From an uncultured Gemmatimonadaceae bacterium (GTDB lineage: Bacteria > Gemmatimonadota > Gemmatimonadetes > Gemmatimonadales > Gemmatimonadaceae), in contig CATPBD010000171.1 of NCBI GenBank assembly GCA_955652265.1, positions 1 to 7,454 of the forward strand: 7,454 nucleotides of DNA. The letters are read 5' to 3'. The notes beneath the pieces were generated by a model, which did no database searches, was not told the DNA's origin, and worked only from the letters and a program-made list of their open reading frames with translations. Each line of letters starts with the position of its first letter. Within the stretch, counting starts at the first letter, position 1. Below are positions 1 to 7,454 of the stretch, one piece after another. The translations under genes and the position numbers were made by a program.

Positions 1-583
<583 letters not shown>

Positions 584-584
<1 letters not shown>

Positions 585-2503
585 CACTTGTAACTCCGCT
601 GCGACAGCTTGACGTACTCGAACACGAGAGGCTCTTTGTTGAGAATCGGGCTTTGTCGCTCACCCGCGTACTCCCACGCAGCCACGTAGGCAAAGTTTGC
701 GTCGTCACGGAGCGCCTCTCCGTCCGGCGTCTGGCTCTCCTCTCGGAAATGTCCCCCGCACGATTCAGTGCGGTGAAGCGCGTCGAGGCACATCAATTCA
801 CCGAGCTCGAGGAAGTCTGCCACTCGCCCCGCCTTTTCAAGCGCCTGGTTCAGCTCCACGTCGCTACCCGGCACGTTGACGTCCCGCCAGAATTCGTTCC
901 GCAGCTCCGGAATTCTCTTTAGCGCAGTCTGGAGTCCCGCTTCGCTTCGCGACATCCCGCAATAGTCCCACATGATCTTGCCGAGCTCGCGGTGAAACGA
1001 GGCAACGGTCCGTTTCCCGTCGATCGAGAGAAACTTGTTCGTGCGCTCGGCGACCCCGTTCATCGCGTCTAGGAAGGCATCGTGAGTGACATCGACCTTG
1101 GCCGGCCTGTGGCTGGCGAGATAATCGCCAATGGTGTTCGGAATTATGAAGTAGCCGTCGGCGAGCCCTTGCATGAGCGCCGAGGCGCCGAGCCGGTTCG
1201 CGCCGTGATCTGAAAAGTTTGCCTCTCCCGTGACGTGCAGTCCGTCGATGGTGCTCATCAGGTTGTAGTCAACCCAGAGGCCGCCCATCGTGTAGTGAAC
1301 CGCGGGATAAATCCGCATTGGCACCTCGTACGGATTCTCGTCGGTGATGCGCTGGTACATCTCGAACAGGTTGCCGTAACGCTCCTCGATCACACCCTTT
1401 CCCAACCGCTTTATCGCGTCGGCAAAATCGAGATAAACGCCGAGGCCCGTCTCGCCCACACCCCGGCCTTCGTCGCAAACCTCCTTTGCGGCGCGCGACG
1501 CAACATCGCGCGGGGCGAGATTTCCGAAGCTTGGATATTTGCGCTCCAGAAAGTAGTCACGCTCGGCCTCCGGAATCTGTCGCGGGTCCCGCTTGTCGCC
1601 GGGCTTCTTCGGAACCCACACCCGCCCGTCGTTCCTCAGAGACTCGCTCATCAGGGTCAGCTTGGACTGATAGTGTCCGCTGACCGGGATGCAGGTCGGG
1701 TGAATCTGGGTGAAGCACGGATTCGCGAAGGCCGCCCCCCGCTTGTATGCGCGCCAGATCGCCGTAGCGTTCGAGCCCTGTGCGTTGGTGGAGAGATAGA
1801 AGACATTCCCGTATCCTCCGGAAGCAATCACGACCGCGTCCGCGACATGCGATTCGATCGCACCGGTCACCAAATCGCGGGTCACGATACCGCGCGCCTC
1901 TCCATCGATTACGACCAGATCGAGCATTTCGGTGCGCGGGAACATCTTCACTCCGCCCTGTGATATCTGTCGCTCGAGGGCCTGGTATGCGCCGAGCAGG
2001 AGCTGTTGCCCCGTTTGACCTCGTGCATAGAAGGTGCGTGACACCTGGGCTCCGCCGAACGACCTGTTGGCCAGGAGGCCTCCGTATTCGCGAGCGAATG
2101 GAACTCCCTGCGCCACACACTGATCAATGATGTTGACGCTCAGTTGCGCCAATCTGTAGACGTTTCCTTCGCGGGAGCGGAAATCTCCGCCCTTGATGGT
2201 GTCGTAGAAGAGTCGGTAAACGCTGTCGCCGTCGTTTCGGTAATTCTTGGCGGCATTGATTCCTCCCTGGGCCGCGATGCTGTGCGCGCGGCGTGGTGAA
2301 TCCTGAAAGCAAAAGCACTTTACGTTGTAGCCGAGCTCGCTCATTGTTGCGGCCGCGGCGCCCCCGGCCAGGCCCGACCCGACTACTACGACGGTGTATT
2401 TCCGCTTGTTCGCCGGGTTCACCAGCTTCATCTCGAAGCGGTGCCGATCCCATTTTTCCGCGAGCGATCCACTTGGAACGCGGGCGTCAAGACGGAGAGT
2501 CAT
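584..2503 (-). CDS. sdhA: Succinate dehydrogenase flavoprotein subunit
   Basis: This is the catalytic flavoprotein of complex II, which oxidises succinate to fumarate and carries covalently bound FAD. It has 639 residues, normal for the Bacteroidota/Wolinella-like subgroup. The dinucleotide-binding loop GSGLAGG is at 42-48. H74 in [11 protein letters not shown] is the expected FAD-linked histidine. Active-site candidates, assigned by motif, are H268 (TQIHPTC), E287, R332 (PRDVASR, the proton-shuttle arginine), H403 (AVHYTMGG) and R437 (GANRLGAS). The C-terminal [13 protein letters not shown] is typical of this subgroup. The reading frame stays open for 67 codons upstream, but the ATG at 2503-2501 is preferred because family similarity begins with [12 protein letters not shown]. 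That ATG also overlaps the sdhC stop by four bases (ATGA), which indicates translational coupling. The upstream extension would lie entirely inside sdhC. Direction of catalysis (succinate oxidation or fumarate reduction) cannot be told from sequence; the mdh linkage favours the oxidative TCA role. Confidence 0.98.
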
Positions 2504-3162
2504 CGAACGATCCCGGAAAAAACGGCAACGGGGATAGCGGTGAAGGCGGCCCACACAAACACCGCGATCAGCAGCGAGAGTCTCCGGTGAAGGGGCTGCG
2601 GCGACGGCGGGCTGAGGCCGATGCTCCTCACGGAGCTCCACGCGCCGTGGAAGAGATGGAGTCCCAGCGCGATCATCGCGACTACGTAAAAAAGGGCCAC
2701 CCACCAGATCCTGAAACTCGTCACGACGTTCGTGTAAACGTCTTCGCTACTAAACACGCCCGCCGGTCTGATCGTTCCAGTCGTGAAATGAAGGATATGC
2801 ACGACGATAAAAACGAGCAGCAACGCTCCGCCCCAACGCATCGTTCGCGACGAAATCGTTGCGACCTGGGTCTCCCGTCTTGTGTAGCCTATCGGACGAG
2901 CCACACGGTTTTGTCGCGTCAGCTGGATCGCAGCGATCACGTGAAGTATCACCGCAACGATGAGCACGATCCGCACAGTCCACAGCAGCTCGGCGGTGCT
3001 CTTGAGAAAATGTGAATAGGAGTTGATCGCGGACGGCCCGCGAAAGACTAGGAGATTGCCGAGCGAATGGAGGATGACGAAACCGATCCCGATGAGGCCG
3101 GTGATCCCCATGACGACTTTCTTGCCGACCATGGAGCCATAGAAGGTGCGAAGCCTGCCCAT
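2500..3162 (-). CDS. sdhC: Succinate dehydrogenase cytochrome b558 membrane anchor, type B
   Basis: This is the single-chain membrane anchor of complex II. It binds two b hemes and the quinone site and holds SdhA/SdhB on the membrane. From the ATG at 3162-3160 it is 220 residues with five hydrophobic segments, at about 14-40, 62-82, 110-128, 151-172 and 194-215. That matches the fused type-B cytochrome b558 family (Bacillus subtilis/Wolinella type) rather than the SdhC plus SdhD pair. Likely bis-histidine heme ligands are H32, H74, H122 or H125, and H169 or H172. The H32-H74 spacing of 42 equals that of the first two ligands in B. subtilis SdhC. No sdhD is present and none is expected. A TTG codon at 3165 immediately precedes the ATG and is the only other nearby start. 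The start lies 7 nt after the mdh stop with no clear Shine-Dalgarno, so translation probably depends on ribosomes arriving from mdh. Its stop overlaps the sdhA start. Confidence 0.95.
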   Translation of the reverse strand: MGRLRTFYGSMVGKKVVMGITGLIGIGFVILHSLGNLLVFRGPSAINSYSHFLKSTAELLWTVRIVLIVAVILHVIAAIQLTRQNRVARPIGYTRRETQVATISSRTMRWGGALLLVFIVVHILHFTTGTIRPAGVFSSEDVYTNVVTSFRIWWVALFYVVAMIALGLHLFHGAWSSVRSIGLSPPSPQPLHRRLSLLIAVFVWAAFTAIPVAVFSGIVR

Positions 3163-3169
3163 CAACGCA

Positions 3170-4173
<1,004 letters not shown>

Positions 4174-4209
4174 TGGATCGTTCTGAGTCGTATTATGGCT
4201 CCGTCAAAA

Positions 4210-4244
4210 TCCGAAGCATCCGCGTTTTACTTCCGAAGAATCCG
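4210..4244. repeat. Pair of 13-bp direct repeats, possible regulator-binding sites
   Basis: On the plus strand TCCGAAGCATCCG (4210-4222) and TCCGAAGAATCCG (4232-4244) differ at one base and start 22 bp apart, about two helical turns. Each contains TCCG twice at 9-bp spacing, and a further TCCG sits at 4200-4203. Relative to a transcription start inferred near 4161 they would lie at about -49 to -61 and -71 to -83, places typical of activator sites. An imperfect inverted copy is at 4146-4158. I do not recognise the motif as the site of a known regulator. Confidence 0.5.
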
Positions 4245-4251
4245 TGTTGAC

Positions 4252-5235
4252 TCAGCCGCCGACTTGTGAGAGAGCGCGCAGGCCACCAACGCTCATCTGA
4301 AGCAGATGATGCTCCTTTGGCTTGGTCGACAGAGCACTGCGAAAGAATGGCTCTAGTGGCAACCCCGATCGAAGTGGCGTGCGTAGGTCCATCTGATCGT
4401 CGCCAAAGAGGCACGTGCGGAGCCTGCCGTCAGCCGTAAGTCTCACGCGGTTGCAGCTTCCACAGTAGGTATGCGACATCGGTGTGATGACCCCGATGCT
4501 GCCCATCGCTCCGGCAAACCGATAATAGCGTGCGGGCCCATTTCCCCTTGTGGGTCCCGCGGTTGCCTCTGCGTTGCCGACCTGTGCGAGCGAGCGGAGA
4601 ATTTCGTCGGCGGGAACCACGTGATCCCACGTCAGGTCCCGCATCTCTCCGACCGGCATCAGCTCGATGAATCTCACGTGCCAGGGGTGGTCGAGCGTGA
4701 GGCGCGCGAAGTCGATGACCTCGTCGTCGTTGATTCCCCGCATCACAACCACATTGAGCTTTATTGGTGCGAGCCCTGCGTCTTCAGCCGCAGTCGCTGC
4801 TGCGATTGGATCGAAATCAATGTTTCGCCTCGAGATCGCCTTGATCCGATCCGGTCTTAGCGAATCGGCACTCATGTTGACGCGATCGAGACCCGCTCGC
4901 TTCAGCACGCCCGCGAGCTCGGGCAATCTTACGCCGTTCGTCGAGAGAGAGATGTCTTCGATCTCGGGGATTTCACGCAGCATCGAGATCAGGCGCTCGA
5001 GGTTCGGACGAAGGGTCGGCTCTCCTCCAGTCACACGCAGCCGCCTCAATCCAAGTGGTGCGAGCTCCGCGACGACGCGCGCGATCTCTTCGTACGAAAG
5101 GATATCAGCCTTGGGGAGCCACTCGAGTCCCGCCAACGGCATGCAATAGAGGCAGCGGAAGTTGCATCGGTCTGTTACCGAGATACGGAGGTATTCGATG
5201 CTCCGGCCAAAACTGTCGCGCAGCGTGATACTCAT
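4252..5235 (-). CDS. moaA: GTP 3',8-cyclase, radical SAM, molybdopterin biosynthesis
   Basis: MoaA uses S-adenosylmethionine and two [4Fe-4S] clusters to convert GTP to 3',8-cyclo-GTP, the first step of molybdenum cofactor synthesis. MoaC then makes cyclic pyranopterin monophosphate. The protein is 327 residues from the ATG at 5235-5233, normal for the family. The radical-SAM cluster is CNFRCLYC (C24, C28, C31). The SAM-binding GGEP is at 70-73. The C-terminal substrate-binding cluster is C258, C261 and C275 in YCGSCNRVRLTADGRLRTC, whose arginines are the expected GTP contacts. The chain ends in Gly-Gly (SQVGG), the conserved tail needed for activity in known MoaA. The frame is open for 25 more codons upstream, but those lie inside moaE, and the ATG at 5235 makes a 4-nt ATGA overlap with the moaE stop. 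MSADSL stands where many homologues have an S-L-D-S-L type sequence, a minor variation. moaC is not in the window. Confidence 0.97.
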   Translation of the reverse strand: MSITLRDSFGRSIEYLRISVTDRCNFRCLYCMPLAGLEWLPKADILSYEEIARVVAELAPLGLRRLRVTGGEPTLRPNLERLISMLREIPEIEDISLSTNGVRLPELAGVLKRAGLDRVNMSADSLRPDRIKAISRRNIDFDPIAAATAAEDAGLAPIKLNVVVMRGINDDEVIDFARLTLDHPWHVRFIELMPVGEMRDLTWDHVVPADEILRSLAQVGNAEATAGPTRGNGPARYYRFAGAMGSIGVITPMSHTYCGSCNRVRLTADGRLRTCLFGDDQMDLRTPLRSGLPLEPFFRSALSTKPKEHHLLQMSVGGLRALSQVGG

Positions 5236-5672
5236 ACGCTCGAGACTTGCGCGGCGCCGGAGGGATCGACCCAGTCGCGGGTCCCGTCGGCGTAGTGCTC
5301 CATTTTCCAAATCGGTACTCGCTTCTTGATCTCCTCGATCACGTACCGAGTGCAGTCAAGCGCAGGGGCCCGGTGCGGGTGTGCCGCCGCGATGGCTACG
5401 CTCACATCGCCGAGCCCGAGAAGTCCGATCCGATGCTCGACGACCAGCACTGAAACGCCGAACCGCTCCTCGGCTTCGTCGAGAATCCGCTCGAGCTCGG
5501 CTTCCGCCATCGACTTGTAGGCCGAGTATTCGATCGCACTGACACTGCGTCCATCGTTCGCATCGCGAACGGTGCCGAGGAATAATGAGACGGCACCGCA
5601 TTGCGGAGAGACAACCTCGTTGATCAGAGACGCAGGATCTATCTCGCGCGTAATGACTGAGGAGCGTTTCAT
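5232..5672 (-). CDS. moaE: Molybdopterin synthase catalytic (large) subunit
   Basis: MoaE is the catalytic subunit of the MoaD2-MoaE2 molybdopterin synthase, which transfers two sulfurs from MoaD thiocarboxylates to cyclic pyranopterin monophosphate. It has 146 residues, normal length. Family marks include GAVSLFLGTVRD (26-37, with R36), EYSAYKSMAE (48-57), and AHPHRAPA with H100 and R101. K116 and K123 in EEIKKRVPIWKMEHY match the positions of the catalytic lysines K119 and K126 of E. coli MoaE, with the same 7-residue spacing. The ATG at 5672 overlaps the moaD stop (ATGA). A GGGAGG formed by the last moaD codons abuts the ATG with no spacer, so initiation probably relies on coupling to moaD. 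The stop in turn overlaps the moaA start. Confidence 0.97.
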   Translation of the reverse strand: MKRSSVITREIDPASLINEVVSPQCGAVSLFLGTVRDANDGRSVSAIEYSAYKSMAEAELERILDEAEERFGVSVLVVEHRIGLLGLGDVSVAIAAAHPHRAPALDCTRYVIEEIKKRVPIWKMEHYADGTRDWVDPSGAAQVSSV

Positions 5673-5914
5673 CCTCCCGCCACGGGCGGAATCAACGCGA
5701 TCTCGTCGCTTGCCTCGACGATCTGCTCCGATGCGGCGAAGCTTCTGTTAATGGCGACACGCGGAGCGTTCGGAAGTGATGACGCGCCGGGCAGTGACCG
5801 AATACGGGAAAGAAGATCTTTTACTGTGCTGCCGGGTGCGAGCGGAAGTTCGACGGTCGGAGCGCCAAGCAGCTCGGCGTAGGAAGCAAACAATTGCACT
5901 GTCACTGTCGACAC
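5669..5914 (-). CDS. moaD: Molybdopterin synthase sulfur-carrier (small) subunit
   Basis: MoaD is a ubiquitin-fold sulfur carrier. Its C-terminal glycine is adenylated by a MoeB-type enzyme, converted to a thiocarboxylate, and donates sulfur inside MoaE. It has 81 residues, typical length, and ends in the diagnostic Gly-Gly (PPVAGG). The N-terminal strand TVQLFASYAELLG and the DEIALIPPVAGG ending match the family. The start is GTG at 5914-5912, chosen because a strong Shine-Dalgarno (AGGAGAGGT, 5929-5921) sits 6 nt upstream and because similarity starts there. It is the first gene of the moaDEA unit and lies 38 nt after the HU/IHF gene, so both may share a transcript. ThiS-like or other small sulfur carriers are alternatives, but adjacency to moaE settles the assignment. 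Confidence 0.95.
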   Translation of the reverse strand: MSTVTVQLFASYAELLGAPTVELPLAPGSTVKDLLSRIRSLPGASSLPNAPRVAINRSFAASEQIVEASDEIALIPPVAGG

Positions 5915-5920
5915 GGGCTG

Positions 5921-5929
5921 ACCTCTCCT
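5921..5929 (-). promoter_or_regulatory. Ribosome-binding site of moaD
   Basis: The minus strand reads AGGAGAGGT, followed after 6 nt by the GTG of moaD. It is the strongest ribosome-binding site in the moa cluster and decides the non-ATG start. moaE and moaA lack a well-spaced one, which fits ribosome loading at moaD and coupling downstream. Confidence 0.75.
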
Positions 5930-5952
5930 GCTCCGCGCGCGAAGCTAAGTCG

Positions 5953-6273
5953 TTACGCTTCCGACATCTGCGACATGTCTACCCCGGCAACAAGGGCTCG
6001 CAGCTCTTTCGAAGGCTTGAATACCGGCACTGGTCGGGCGGAAACCTCAACAGGCGATCCGGTGCGGGGGTTTCGAGCCATGCGCGTCTTTCGATTGCGA
6101 ATCTTGAAGGTTCCGAATCCCCTGACCTCGATATTCTCCTGCGTCTGTAGCGACTCCTTGATCGCCTCGAGAAAGGCGTCCACGACGCGAGCGCAATCCT
6201 TCTTGGAAATCATCGGCCCGGCAGTGCGTGATATCTGGGCCGTGACACGCTCGACGAGGTCGGCTTTGGTCAT
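5953..6273 (-). CDS. HU/IHF-family DNA-binding protein
   Basis: This is a small nucleoid protein that dimerises and bends DNA through a two-stranded beta arm inserted in the minor groove. It has 106 residues against about 90 for HU. The extra length is a 4-6 residue insertion in the first helical region (around ISRTAGPMISKKD, 14-26) and a short polar C-terminal tail (DMSQMSEA). The signature RGFGTFKIRNRK is at 51-62. The arm tip ARNPRTG has P69, the proline that intercalates between base pairs, and FKPSKELR (85-92) closes the fold. RGFG and FKPxKELR resemble IHF subunits as much as HU, so the exact type is left open. The ATG at 6273 has GGAG at 6284-6281, 7 nt upstream. The gene follows carA after 87 nt, with a candidate promoter in between, and precedes moaD by 38 nt. 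Confidence 0.93.
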   Translation of the reverse strand: MTKADLVERVTAQISRTAGPMISKKDCARVVDAFLEAIKESLQTQENIEVRGFGTFKIRNRKTRMARNPRTGSPVEVSARPVPVFKPSKELRALVAGVDMSQMSEA

Positions 6274-6321
6274 TGAAAAACTCCGAATGGAGACGCGCTG
6301 AAGAAGCGTAAGTGCTTTGAA

Positions 6322-6348
6322 GTTATGGCTTTACTGATATGCTGTCAA
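6322..6348 (-). promoter_or_regulatory. Candidate promoter for the HU/IHF gene, perhaps also moaDEA
   Basis: The minus strand has a perfect -35 hexamer, TTGACA, at 6348-6343, starting 12 nt after the carA stop. The best -10 is CATAAC at 6327-6322 with a short 15-bp spacer; TAACTT at 17-bp spacing is an alternative with fewer matches. The strong -35 and its position in the only gap before the HU/IHF gene support it, while the weak -10 limits confidence. No terminator is visible between carA and this gene, so read-through from carA is also possible. Confidence 0.45.
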
Positions 6349-6360
6349 GCGAGTGTGGGT

Positions 6361-7454
6361 CTAGGTCGGCGAGCCTCTCAGGGCGCTTAGAAACTCCTGG
6401 AAGAGAGGCCGGGCGTCGTGCGGTCCGGGCGCGGCCTCTGGGTGATACTGGACACCGAAGACTGGCAGCTCGCGATGGCGGAGTCCCTCGATCGTGCCGT
6501 CGTTGAGGTTGACGTGAGTCACATCGAGCTCTCCTGCCCCTTTGACCGACCGCTCATCGCCTTCCACTGCAAACCCATGGTTCTGGGAGGTGATCAACAC
6601 TTTCCCAGTCTCGACCTCTTTAACCGGATGATTTCCCCCGCGATGCCCGTAGGACATCTTCACGGTGGATCCCCCAAAGGTGAGACCCAGCAGCTGATGT
6701 CCGAGACAGATACCAAAGATTGGGACTCCAGCGGATGTCAGAGTGCGAATGATTTCCGGCGCGTATGCGACGGCGTCCGGGTCGCCGGGACCGTTTGACA
6801 GAAATATTCCGTCCGGGTCTTCCGCCACCACCATCTCCGCAGGAGTGTCGGCCGGAACCACCGTGACTCGGCAATCGTTCTCGCCGAAAAGTCGAAGAAT
6901 GTTTCGCTTGATTCCGTAGTCGTATGCGACGACGTGATAGCGGGCGCGCGGATCTCCCCAACTGTATCGCTCTCGCGTCGTGACACGAGAGGCGAGATCC
7001 AACCCCTCCATTGAGGGGCATGCCTCGAGCGCCGCGCGGCTCGTGTCGTCCGGTTCGTTGCCGGCCCCTATGACTCCCCGCATGACTCCTACTGACCTCA
7101 AGTGTCGAGTGAGGCGGCGGGTGTCAACATCGCTTATTATGGGCACTTGCGCCGCTCCAAGCCATGTGCTGAGTCCGCCCGTTGCCCGCCAGTTGGAATA
7201 CGTCTGCGAGAGCTCACGCACGACGACACCTGCGATCTGCGGGGCAGCAGACTCAGGATCCTCAGCATTGATGCCGTAGTTCCCGATCTGCGGTGCGGTC
7301 ATCACTACGATCTGTCCCCGATACGATGGGTCCGTGAAGACTTCCTGGTAACCCGTCATGTTAGTCGTGAAAACGACTTCAGCGACTGCGGGCAAAAGGG
7401 AAGAGTTCGCGGGTCCTGCTATTCTCCCATGAAAAAGGGTTCCATCCTCAAGGA
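6361..7454 (-). CDS. carA: Carbamoyl-phosphate synthase small (glutaminase) subunit, N-terminus missing
   Basis: CarA hydrolyses glutamine and channels ammonia to CarB, which makes carbamoyl phosphate for arginine and pyrimidine synthesis. The frame is open from the window edge (first whole codon 7452-7450) to the TAG at 6363-6361, giving 363 residues. The visible N-terminus LEDGTLFHGR matches the usual start region of CarA, so only a few residues are missing. The conserved TTNMTGYQEVFTDPSY follows. The C-terminal half is a class I glutamine amidotransferase: NGPGDP loop, nucleophile elbow FGICLGHQ with the catalytic Cys at visible residue 249, QNHGFAV, and QYHPE with His 337 and Glu 339 completing the triad. 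A TTG at 7395 could be mistaken for a start but lies inside the conserved domain. carB is not in the window. The C-terminal end is followed by the HU/IHF gene after 87 nt. Confidence 0.97.
   Translation of the reverse strand, partial: LEDGTLFHGRIAGPANSSLLPAVAEVVFTTNMTGYQEVFTDPSYRGQIVVMTAPQIGNYGINAEDPESAAPQIAGVVVRELSQTYSNWRATGGLSTWLGAAQVPIISDVDTRRLTRHLRSVGVMRGVIGAGNEPDDTSRAALEACPSMEGLDLASRVTTRERYSWGDPRARYHVVAYDYGIKRNILRLFGENDCRVTVVPADTPAEMVVAEDPDGIFLSNGPGDPDAVAYAPEIIRTLTSAGVPIFGICLGHQLLGLTFGGSTVKMSYGHRGGNHPVKEVETGKVLITSQNHGFAVEGDERSVKGAGELDVTHVNLNDGTIEGLRHRELPVFGVQYHPEAAPGPHDARPLFQEFLSALRGSPT

Noticed and set aside
1235..1963. Plus-strand open frame of 242 codons antisense to sdhA
   Set aside because: It lies wholly opposite the conserved catalytic core of sdhA, resembles no family I know, and long antisense frames are expected in GC-rich coding DNA.
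2504..2704. A 67-codon N-terminal extension of sdhA
   Set aside because: It lies inside sdhC in another frame, is low-complexity and Arg/Pro-rich, and family similarity begins at the ATG that overlaps the sdhC stop.
2293..3015. Plus-strand open frame of 240 codons antisense to sdhA/sdhC
   Set aside because: Its translation is rich in Arg, His, Asp and Pro with no domain, and it covers two well-supported genes on the other strand, including their coupled junction.
4202..4207. TTGACG as the -35 box of the mdh promoter
   Set aside because: The perfect TATAAT is 28 bp away, and at 16-18 bp spacing from TTGACG there is no -10-like hexamer.
5236..5310. A 25-codon N-terminal extension of moaA
   Set aside because: It overlaps the end of moaE and is Arg-rich without family similarity; the ATG at 5235 gives the expected protein start and a 4-nt overlap.
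5930..5945. GC-rich inverted repeat GCTTCGCGCGCGGAGC between the HU/IHF gene and moaD as a terminator
   Set aside because: The stem is only about 6 bp with a CGCG loop, no T-run follows, and it partly overlaps the region leading into the moaD ribosome-binding site.
7393..7395. TTG as the start codon of carA
   Set aside because: The frame continues upstream to the window edge and encodes the conserved LEDGT-type CarA N-terminus, so the true start is outside the window.

Overview
The window is a compact bacterial housekeeping region. All nine genes lie on the minus strand, so transcription runs from high to low coordinates, and more than 90% of the bases are coding. Composition is moderately GC-rich by eye. 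The Bacteroidota/Gemmatimonadota-type SdhA, the five-helix type-B SdhC, the LDH-like malate dehydrogenase and the order mdh-sdhC-sdhA-sdhB suggest a soil or environmental bacterium, possibly Gemmatimonadota. That assignment comes from remembered family resemblance and is not firm.

Region by region, in transcription order. (1) 7454-6361: carA, the glutaminase subunit of carbamoyl-phosphate synthetase, with its N-terminus cut by the window edge. (2) 6360-6274: an 87-nt gap with a plausible sigma70-type promoter (TTGACA at 6348-6343). (3) 6273-5953: an HU/IHF-family DNA-bending protein. (4) 5914-4252: moaD, moaE and moaA, joined by ATGA stop/start overlaps. They encode the two subunits of molybdopterin synthase and the radical-SAM GTP 3',8-cyclase. 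moaC, the other gene needed for the first step, is not here. (5) 4251-4100: the longest non-coding stretch (152 nt), with a perfect TATAAT and a 13-bp element present twice as direct repeats 22 bp apart plus one inverted imperfect copy. (6) 4099-1: a TCA-cycle operon, mdh-sdhC-sdhA-sdhB, with sdhB cut by the left edge.

The genes form two functional blocks. moaDEA makes molybdopterin: MoaA acts on GTP, and MoaD thiocarboxylate with MoaE inserts the dithiolene sulfurs. mdh-sdhCAB encodes malate:NAD oxidoreductase and the membrane succinate:quinone oxidoreductase (complex II), both in the C4 branch of the TCA cycle. Inside each block the genes are translationally coupled by overlaps of one or four bases, or by a short relay at the mdh/sdhC junction.

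I found no mobile element, CRISPR array, RNA gene, defence system or clearly novel protein. The observations most worth a second look are regulatory: the repeat array in front of mdh, the TGATG-CGT-TGATG junction between mdh and sdhC, and the linkage of an HU/IHF gene to the molybdopterin genes.
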